From positions 1-37,904 of the forward strand of contig JAYTTZ010000037.1 in the NCBI GenBank assembly GCA_043744805.1: a DNA stretch of 37,904 nucleotides. The letters run 5' to 3'. The notes below the pieces were generated by a model that searched no databases, was not told the origin of the DNA, and saw nothing but the letters and a program-made list of their open reading frames with translations. Positions 32,230 through 37,904 of this stretch are shown here, in pieces. The position numbers and the translations under genes were made by a program. Within the stretch, counting starts at the first letter, position 1. Every line of letters begins with the position of its first letter. The stretch comes from Ga0077536 sp043744805. Lineage in GTDB: Bacteria; Pseudomonadota; Gammaproteobacteria; Ga0077536.

Positions 32230-33485
32230 GACGGCTTTGCCTCGCTCAGCAAGGCGTCCGTGACGAGTTCAAGTCGCTGGATCAGCGCGAGAAGGAATCC
32301 CCGCTGGAAGCGGTTCTGGGTCGACTGTGGCAGGCTGTCGATGACTTGTCCCTTGATCCTGAGCGTCGTGACGCTGGAACGGGCGATGATGCTGGCCGCG
32401 CGCCGCCGGCCACGCAGCAGCCCCATTTCCCCAAAGCAGTCGCCGGCGTGCAGCAGCATGATCTGGCGCCCCTTTTTTTCCACGCCCACGACGCCATCCA
32501 CCAGCACGTAGAACGATGCGTCGTCCTCGCCTTCAGCAAGGATCTTCTTGCCTTCCGCAACGACACGCCAATCGCTGGCATGGACGATTTGCCAGAGATC
32601 AGACTCCGGAAAATCGTGGAAGAACTTGAGTTCGGAAATTCGGGCCAGGCGATCCTGCGGTGAAATCCACGCGGGGCCTTCCTGGAGGAAATCGAAGACA
32701 AGCTCAAGGTCACCCGCGAGATCTGCGCCGGATTTGTAGCGCTGGCTGCGGTTCCTGATCAGGGCCTTATCCAGGATGCGCTGGAGGATTTCCGGGATTT
32801 CTGCACGATGTTGCGTCAGGGGTAGTGGGCGCCCCGGCGGAAGGGTGGCACTTGTCACTCGCGTGGCGAAGGGCAACTGTCCCGTGTACAGCCGATAGGC
32901 CAAGACTGCCAGGGCGAGCAGATCTGCTGGGATGCCGTCTTTCATGGAGTCCGCGAGGGAGGTGGCGCTGCTATCCCTTGCCGCAACGGCGACGCCAAAA
33001 TCCGAAACCTTGACCTGCATGTTCTCGGTAACGAGCACGTTCTGGCAGTCCAGTGCACGGTGCAGGACGCCGTGCCGATGGGCGAAATCGAGCGCAAGCG
33101 CGCATTGCGAGATGAGCTTCGTGGCGACCGCGAGCGGCAGGAGTGTTTCGGGGGTGGCGTGATCTTCGAGGGTCCTTCCGCCAGCTACGTATTCCATCGC
33201 GATGTAGCATCGACCATCGTCGATACCTGCGTCGAAAATGGTCGTGATGTTCGGATGACGCAGGCCCCCGGCAGTCTGGGCTTCAACGAAGAACTGGTGT
33301 CGTTGTGCTTCTGCTTCACCGCCGTGTTCGGTGACATTCTGCAGGGCGACCTTGAGCGCAACCTCGCGATCAATGAAGGGATCCCTGGCGAGGTAGACGA
33401 TGGCCGTCGGGCCCACCCCAAGGCGACGGAGGAGGGTGTATTTCCCGAGTTGCCCACTCGCCAGCAATTCATCGTCGGTGTCCAC
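32226..33485 (-). CDS. Kinase-fold (probable pseudokinase) protein with cyclic-nucleotide-binding domain
   Basis: A 419-aa protein with an N-terminal Ser/Thr-kinase fold (about 14-265) and a C-terminal cNMP-binding domain (about 282-395). The kinase part keeps a glycine loop (GVGPTAIVY, 23-31), Lys45 in VALKVA and Asp162 of DFG, but the catalytic loop reads H142-R-A-L-D-C-Q-N149: the HRD aspartate is Ala144 and the usual Lys is Asp146. The activation segment after DFG is short and has no APE. Phosphotransfer is therefore unlikely, though nucleotide binding may remain. The cNMP pocket looks whole: FGEMGLL with Glu353 and Arg362 in RRRAAS. Its stop overlaps the start of the ATPase gene (GTGA), which suggests a regulatory role toward it. 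The function is inferred, not established. Confidence 0.8.
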   Translation of the reverse strand: MDTDDELLASGQLGKYTLLRRLGVGPTAIVYLARDPFIDREVALKVALQNVTEHGGEAEAQRHQFFVEAQTAGGLRHPNITTIFDAGIDDGRCYIAMEYVAGGRTLEDHATPETLLPLAVATKLISQCALALDFAHRHGVLHRALDCQNVLVTENMQVKVSDFGVAVAARDSSATSLADSMKDGIPADLLALAVLAYRLYTGQLPFATRVTSATLPPGRPLPLTQHRAEIPEILQRILDKALIRNRSQRYKSGADLAGDLELVFDFLQEGPAWISPQDRLARISELKFFHDFPESDLWQIVHASDWRVVAEGKKILAEGEDDASFYVLVDGVVGVEKKGRQIMLLHAGDCFGEMGLLRGRRRAASIIARSSVTTLRIKGQVIDSLPQSTQNRFQRGFLLALIQRLELVTDALLSEAKPS

Positions 33486-33585
33486 CCTTGAACCTCCCCC
33501 ACTGTGTGCCTCGGCCGCGAACCCGAAATCGTGGTTTCCCGGGCCATGCTAGCCGCTTTGCCGGGCACGAGGAACTGGTAGTCTC

Positions 33586-34982
33586 TTCCAACATGGTATG
33601 AGTCTGGGGGCGGGGTCGTATTTCCAACGAGGTATGAGTCTGGCGGGTGAAGTTTGGATCGATCATCGACTTTATGGTGATCGATATGAACGAACAGAAC
33701 ATGAGCACAGTGGCGCAGTTGCGCGCCTTTCTCGACGGGACCGAGGAGGTTCGCTTTGAGACGCCCGAGGCAGGTGACAGCGGCCGCTACGCGTTCGTCA
33801 CCGACGTCGTCAAACGCCTGCGCTATCGGCAACTCAAGCGGTCAGAAAAAGGCGTCGTCATGCGCTACCTGGAAAGGACTACCGGATATTCGCGCCAGCA
33901 GCTGACGCGACTGGTCGCACGCGCCGCGCGCGGCGAGGCGCTGAGCAAACGCTACACCGCGCCCAGAGCGGGTTTCTCGCGCAAGTTCACCGCGCGCGAC
34001 GTGGCGCTGCTGGCCGAACTCGATACCGTGCATGGCACGCTCTCCGGGCCGGCCACAAAGTGCCTGCTACAACGTGCCGTGACCTACTTTGGCGACGCCC
34101 GCTATCAACGCTTGGCCGACATCTCAGTGGCTCATCTGTACAACCTGCGCCGGACACTCGGCTATACCCGCCGCCGGCGCCACTGGACCAAGACTCGTGG
34201 CCAGAGTGTTCCCATCGGGCTACGGCGGCCGCCAGCGCCACACGGACGCCCAGGCTTCATCCGTATCGATTCAGTCCACCAGGGCGACCAGGATGGCGTC
34301 AAAGGCCTCTATCACATCAATGCGGTCGACTGCACCACGCAGTTCGAGATAGTCGCGACCTGCGAGCGCTTGAGTGAGGCGTTCCTGTTACCCGTCATCG
34401 AAACCCTACTCGACAGCTTCCCGTTCGAGATCCTCGGCTTTCACGCCGATAATGGCTCCGAATACATCAACCATACCGTCGCAGAGCTACTCGATAAGCT
34501 GCGCGTGGAGTTCACTAAATCACGCCCACGGCGCAGTAACGACAACGGCCTCGCCGAAACTAAAAATGGCGCTATCGTGCGCAAACACCTCGGCTACAGC
34601 CATATCCCTCAGCGTTTTGCTCACGACGTCAATGCCTTCTGTCGGGACTTCCTCAACCCCTATGTCAATTTCCACCGTCCCTGCTTCTTCCCTGAAGCGG
34701 TGACCGACGCCAAGGGCAAGATCCGCAAGCGCTACCGTTTCCAAGACATGATGACGCCCTATGAAAAGCTTAAATCTCTGCCTGCAGCACACACCTTCCT
34801 CAAGCCTGGCGTCTGTTTCGATTCACTCGACCGCGTCGCCTACCAGATCAGCGACAGCACTGCCGCTCAACAACTCAATGAGGCAAGAGCCAAGCTTTTC
34901 CAATCTATCCACCGTCGATCCAAACGTGCTGCCTGATCCCAGCCCCCTACCCCTATGAACCGACCTCGTCCAGACTCATACC
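33586..34982 (+). mobile_element. Insertion sequence with one DDE transposase gene
   Basis: Matching ends flank the transposase gene. GGTATGAGTCTGG occurs at 33595-33607 and 33631-33643 on the left, and its reverse complement at 34970-34982 on the right. The left copies belong to a 22-bp direct repeat (TTCCAAC, two variable bases, GGTATGAGTCTGG) at 33586-33607 and 33622-33643, with a similar TTCCAA beyond the right copy. The true left boundary may be either copy. I find no convincing target-site duplication. The family name is not certain; the rve-type DDE enzyme fits IS481/IS3-like relatives. Confidence 0.75.
33686..34936 (+). CDS. DDE (rve-type) transposase
   Basis: A 416-aa transposase of an insertion sequence. 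After an N-terminal helix-turn-helix region (about 45-150: TGYSRQQLTRLVARAARGEA, then a second basic helical block) comes an integrase-core domain with Asp195 (RIDSVHQGD), Asp255 (FHADNGSEY) and Glu291 (LAETKNGAIVRKHLGY), giving the D-D-35-E spacing exactly. C-terminal NPYVNFHRPC is typical of this group. I chose the ATG at 33686, with GGTGA 5-6 nt upstream; a GTG at 33647 would add 13 residues. The gene is intact. Confidence 0.92.
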   Translation: MNEQNMSTVAQLRAFLDGTEEVRFETPEAGDSGRYAFVTDVVKRLRYRQLKRSEKGVVMRYLERTTGYSRQQLTRLVARAARGEALSKRYTAPRAGFSRKFTARDVALLAELDTVHGTLSGPATKCLLQRAVTYFGDARYQRLADISVAHLYNLRRTLGYTRRRRHWTKTRGQSVPIGLRRPPAPHGRPGFIRIDSVHQGDQDGVKGLYHINAVDCTTQFEIVATCERLSEAFLLPVIETLLDSFPFEILGFHADNGSEYINHTVAELLDKLRVEFTKSRPRRSNDNGLAETKNGAIVRKHLGYSHIPQRFAHDVNAFCRDFLNPYVNFHRPCFFPEAVTDAKGKIRKRYRFQDMMTPYEKLKSLPAAHTFLKPGVCFDSLDRVAYQISDSTAAQQLNEARAKLFQSIHRRSKRAA

Positions 34983-35070
34983 TGAATTGGAATTGACTCT
35001 GGTCTCGCGGCGCCAACGCTGACCGGCCGAGCGGGCGTGTTCCATGGTAAATTGCGCCCAAATTTTCAGC

Positions 35071-35088
35071 TGCGGGACTGCTCCCGCA
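35071..35088 (+). other. Hairpin in the dsbC leader just before the ribosome-binding site
   Basis: TGCGGGA (35071-35077) pairs perfectly with TCCCGCA (35082-35088) around CTGC, ending 2 nt before the AGGAG at 35091-35095. It could affect dsbC translation or mRNA stability. The remainder of 34983-35070 shows no clear promoter. Confidence 0.5.
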
Positions 35089-35101
35089 CGAGGAGTCCCT
35101 G

Positions 35102-35833
35102 ATGAAAAATTTCCGCCGTTACGCCGGCTTCCTGATTGGCGCCGCCATGGCCATGCCAGCCCTTGCCGCAGACAGTGCTCTCCAGTCGAAATTCGCCCAG
35201 CGCCTGCAGGGTGTTGTCCCTGATGCCCAAATTACGAGCGTCAAGCCCGCACCGGTATCTGGTCTCTACGAAGTGATGCTGGGGGCGACGGTTCTCTACA
35301 TGAGCGAGGATGGTCGTTACGTCGTCCGCGGCGACATTTTTGATCTGGATTCCAAAGCCAACTTAACCGATTCCCGTCGCAGCCAGGCAAGGACCAGTGC
35401 GTTCACCACCTTGACCAAGGGCAGCACCATCGACTTCCCCTCCACGTCCGGCAAGAACCTGGCGACGCTTTACGTCTTTACCGATATCGATTGCGGCTAC
35501 TGCCGCAAATTCCATCTTGAAGTACCGGAACTCAACAAGGCCGGCGTCACCGTTCGCTATCTTTCGTTCCCGCGTACCGGCGTCAATACCCCGTCCTATG
35601 ACAAAGCTACTGCAGTGTGGTGTGCCAAGGACCGTAACAAGGCGCTGACCGACGCGAAATCGGGCAAACAGCCGCCCATGCGCCAGTGCGACAACCCCGT
35701 CGCGATGGAATACCACCTTGGTGAGTCGATGGGCGTACACGGCACTCCGGCGCTTTTCACCGAGAAGGGTGAGGAACTTGGCGGTTATATCCCGGCCGCT
35801 ACCTTAATCCGCATCCTGGGCGAGGGTGGCTGA
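35102..35833 (+). CDS. dsbC: Thiol:disulfide isomerase DsbC
   Basis: Periplasmic disulfide isomerase. The 243-aa protein has a cleavable signal (residues 1-23, ending MPALAADS), an N-terminal dimerisation domain to about residue 80 (VVRGDIFDL), a helical linker, and a thioredoxin domain with Cys131-Gly-Tyr-Cys134 (DIDCGYCRKFH), a conserved second disulfide-type Cys pair (VWCAKD, RQCDNP) and the cis-Pro GVHGTPALF. AGGAG at 35091-35095 precedes the ATG. It normally follows xerD directly; here about 4.7 kb separates them. Its 3' end overlaps the convergent DUF3108 gene by 30 nt. Confidence 0.96.
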   Translation: MKNFRRYAGFLIGAAMAMPALAADSALQSKFAQRLQGVVPDAQITSVKPAPVSGLYEVMLGATVLYMSEDGRYVVRGDIFDLDSKANLTDSRRSQARTSAFTTLTKGSTIDFPSTSGKNLATLYVFTDIDCGYCRKFHLEVPELNKAGVTVRYLSFPRTGVNTPSYDKATAVWCAKDRNKALTDAKSGKQPPMRQCDNPVAMEYHLGESMGVHGTPALFTEKGEELGGYIPAATLIRILGEGG

Positions 35834-36535
35834 CAAACGTGCCACCGACAGACTGCCATCCTTCTCTCGATACTCGATCTGGACCGGCAGGAAGTCTTGG
35901 GCGGGGTCGCACCAGAGCGTGGTCCTCCGCTTGTCCTTGCGCAGGTACTCCACCCGCAGAGTGCTGATGGACTTGCCGCCTGATTCAATTGTTTCGGTGC
36001 CCCGTTGGGTCAAGGGATAATCCTGTAGCTTCCCTCCCTCGGGGACGCTGTAGCGAAGCTCAGTGACCTTGCTGGAAAGATCCCCTGCCAACGCCAGTTG
36101 GTAAACCAGCTGATCGAGTTCGCCACCCTTCAGGGTCACCTGCCAGTCTCGCCCGTCCGTATTGCCAATAGCTTGCAAGCTCGACCATTCGAACTTCGTC
36201 GAAGTTTCCTTTTTCTTGCGTCCGCTGGATCTGGTGTAACGGTATTCGTGTGGAACGAAACGACCTTCGTCTACCACGCCTCTGCTGGATTCATCGATGG
36301 CCAGCGGCTTAAGCGCTGCGGCAAGCCCGGATGTCGCAAAGTGGGACGTGAAGCGATAGCCACCATCGGTGGCCAGCTTGAGTTCGCGGGTCATGACACC
36401 CATCGGCAGGCCGCCGGCGCTGACCGTATAGCGACTGCTGAACGAGCGCAGTGGGGGGCTTGCAAGGCTGGTCCCGGCGACCAGCCAGAGACACAGTGCG
36501 AGCGTGGCAGTTAGCCTCTGGCTGGAAAATCTCAT
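35804..36535 (-). CDS. DUF3108 domain protein, exported
   Basis: A 243-aa protein with an N-terminal signal (residues 1-25, LALCLWLVAGTSLAS). The body matches the DUF3108 family: FSSRYTVSAGGLPMGVMTREL near the start, LDQLVYQLALAGDL in the middle, and RTTLWCDPAQDFLPVQIEYREKDG near the end. No enzymatic role is established; a beta-rich periplasmic or envelope fold is expected. It is convergent with dsbC (30-nt overlap of coding ends) and divergent from hldE, whose start lies 90 nt away. Confidence 0.85.
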   Translation of the reverse strand: MRFSSQRLTATLALCLWLVAGTSLASPPLRSFSSRYTVSAGGLPMGVMTRELKLATDGGYRFTSHFATSGLAAALKPLAIDESSRGVVDEGRFVPHEYRYTRSSGRKKKETSTKFEWSSLQAIGNTDGRDWQVTLKGGELDQLVYQLALAGDLSSKVTELRYSVPEGGKLQDYPLTQRGTETIESGGKSISTLRVEYLRKDKRRTTLWCDPAQDFLPVQIEYREKDGSLSVARLSATLAQDAD

Positions 36536-36625
36536 GTGTTAGACTCGCCCCTCTTTGCGCATCCGCTGTAGTGTCGAAGCCAGCGGTACGATAGAACCAA
36601 TCCGCAGTATATCCAGCAGCAAGCG

Positions 36626-37904
36626 ATGAAACGGGAAGTCGAGCAACTCAAATCCGCGCGAGTCGCCGTAGTCGGCGACGTGATGCTCGATCGCTACTGG
36701 ACAGGGGCCGCGACCCGGATCTCCCCGGAGGCACCGGTCCCGGTGCTCCGCGTCCGGGCCCGGGAAGACCGCATCGGTGGAGCGGCGAACGTCGCGGCGA
36801 ACGTCGCGGCCGTTGGTGCACGATCGACCTTGTGCGGTCTCATCGGCGACGACGCCGATGGCGCGACCATCGAGGCACTTTGCACTGCAGTGGGTATCAC
36901 GCCGTTCCTGGTGCGCGTATCGACGCCCTCCACAGTCAAGCTCCGCGTGCTGGCCCAGCACCAGCAACTGCTGCGCGTGGATTTCGACGAACTGCCTTCG
37001 GTCGAGGAGTCCGCATCGCTGCTGGCGCTGGCGGACGCGGCCTTTGATGGGGCTGGCGCGATAGTCCTCTCCGACTATGCCAAGGGTGTGTTGGACGATC
37101 CCCAAGCCTGGATTTCGAAGGCTCGCGCAGCGCGAATCCCCGTCATCGTCGACCCGAAACACCGCGACTTCAGCCGCTACGCAGGCGCCGATCTGGTCAC
37201 GCCGAACCTCGGTGAGTTCCAGACGGCGGTCGGGGTGTGTCCAGACGACGCGAGCCTGGTGCGGCGGGCCGAGGCAATGTGTGCCCAGCACGGATTCGGC
37301 GCCCTGCTCGTGACGCGGGGTGAACAGGGGATGTCGCTCATTCGTCCGGGGCATGCGCCGCTGCACCTCCCGGCGCAGGCACGGGATGTTTTCGACGTCA
37401 CCGGCGCTGGTGATACGGTCTGTGCCCTGCTTGGTTGTGGCCTTGCCTCTGGGCTCGACATGCCAACGGCCACGGCCCTTGCCAACGTGGCCGCAGGACT
37501 GGTCGTGGGCAAGCTTGGCACCGCCGTGGTCTCCAATGATGACCTGGCCGTCGCGGTTGGGGACGCGCCAGCCAGCGCCCGCTTCGGCGTGCTCGATGAA
37601 CTTCAGTTGCTCGCGGAGGTTGCCGCTGCGCGCAGTTGCGGCCAGCGCATCGTGATGACGAACGGTTGCTTCGATCTCCTGCATGCCGGGCACTTGCGCT
37701 ACCTCGAAGCTGCCGCGACCCTGGGCGACCGGCTCCTCGTTGCCGTCAATACGGACGAGTCGGTACGGCGCCTCAAAGGGCCGAGTCGTCCGGTCAATTC
37801 CACTGCAACGCGCATGGAACTGCTCGCCGGCCTGCGTGCCGTCGACTGGGTGACCTCATTCGGGGAGGATACGCCCTTGCGCCTCATCAACACCGTTGCC
37901 CCCG
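36626..37904 (+). CDS. hldE: Bifunctional heptose-7-phosphate kinase / heptose-1-phosphate adenylyltransferase, partial
   Basis: Makes ADP-D-glycero-beta-D-manno-heptose for the LPS inner core. The frame starts at the ATG 36626 and runs off the right edge after 426 codons, with about 50 missing. The first domain (1-320) is a ribokinase-like (PfkB) kinase with GGAANVAANVAA near residue 53, the DPKH motif, TPNLGEF, and the catalytic DVTGAGDT at 257-264. The second domain begins about residue 335 with NGCFDLLHAGHLRYLE (from Asn346), the nucleotidyltransferase signature, followed by AVNTDESVRRLKGPSRPV. Order and motifs match HldE rather than separate HldA/HldC proteins. Confidence 0.96.
   Translation, partial: MKREVEQLKSARVAVVGDVMLDRYWTGAATRISPEAPVPVLRVRAREDRIGGAANVAANVAAVGARSTLCGLIGDDADGATIEALCTAVGITPFLVRVSTPSTVKLRVLAQHQQLLRVDFDELPSVEESASLLALADAAFDGAGAIVLSDYAKGVLDDPQAWISKARAARIPVIVDPKHRDFSRYAGADLVTPNLGEFQTAVGVCPDDASLVRRAEAMCAQHGFGALLVTRGEQGMSLIRPGHAPLHLPAQARDVFDVTGAGDTVCALLGCGLASGLDMPTATALANVAAGLVVGKLGTAVVSNDDLAVAVGDAPASARFGVLDELQLLAEVAAARSCGQRIVMTNGCFDLLHAGHLRYLEAAATLGDRLLVAVNTDESVRRLKGPSRPVNSTATRMELLAGLRAVDWVTSFGEDTPLRLINTVAP

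Noticed and set aside
33594..34990. Target-site duplication around the insertion sequence
   Set aside because: Bases outside either possible left end do not match those after the right end at any convincing length.
36539..37693. 384-codon minus-strand frame opposite hldE
   Set aside because: hldE kinase and nucleotidyltransferase motifs are continuous on the plus strand; the antisense product has no recognisable features.

Overview
The window is a dense, GC-rich bacterial chromosome segment that reads as a gammaproteobacterium. The evidence is gene order: surE-pcm-nlpD-rpoS, an initiator tRNA followed by rimP-nusA-infB-rbfA-truB-rpsO-pnp, rpsP-rimM-trmD-rplS, mltD/yafS/rnhA/dnaQ, grxD near argD-argF, and xerD and dsbC nearly together. 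All of these are arrangements known from Escherichia, Pseudomonas or Xanthomonas-type genomes. RpoS and HldE fit the same assignment. Genus cannot be named from the sequence alone. No stretch longer than about 300 bases lacks a gene; the longest gaps are about 3502-3726, 11615-11827 and 33486-33685.

Layout. 1-3188: mltD (cut by the window edge, minus strand), then yafS-type methyltransferase, rnhA and dnaQ on plus; gloB, which sits here in E. coli, is absent. 3193-6588: grxD (minus), a 31-codon membrane microprotein, a PuuD-N-like membrane protein with a strong terminator, and an argD-argF pair. 6593-10044: surE-pcm-nlpD-rpoS, the stationary-phase/envelope cluster. 10048-11614: Mth938-like protein (minus), adk and a lysine/alanine repeat histone-H1-like protein. 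11828-17470: PBP1B, a TPR lipoprotein, an orphan FliK-like/FlhB-C-like pair (minus) and a GYF-like/TM/pentapeptide-repeat protein. 17502-26276: initiator tRNA with promoter and terminator, then the translation/RNA-metabolism operon. 26271-29032: 5-formyl-THF cyclo-ligase (minus) and the S16/L19 operon. 29095-37904: a thioredoxin-fold protein (minus), xerD, then an insertion carrying a GspE/PilB-type ATPase, a kinase-like/cNMP-binding protein and a DDE insertion sequence, followed by dsbC, a DUF3108 protein (minus) and hldE (cut by the edge).

Most genes are housekeeping. The most unusual locus lies between xerD and dsbC. A protein with a protein-kinase fold lacks the HRD aspartate (Ala144) and the APE region, but keeps an apparently intact cyclic-nucleotide pocket. 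It is translationally coupled (GTGA overlap) to a complete secretion/pilus-type ATPase, with no other pilus or secretion gene visible. I read this as a candidate nucleotide-responsive pseudokinase/ATPase module. Secondary points of interest are the 31-aa membrane peptide, a U1:U72 initiator tRNA, an orphan FliK/FlhB-C pair without the NPTH site, and the GYF-TM-pentapeptide protein.
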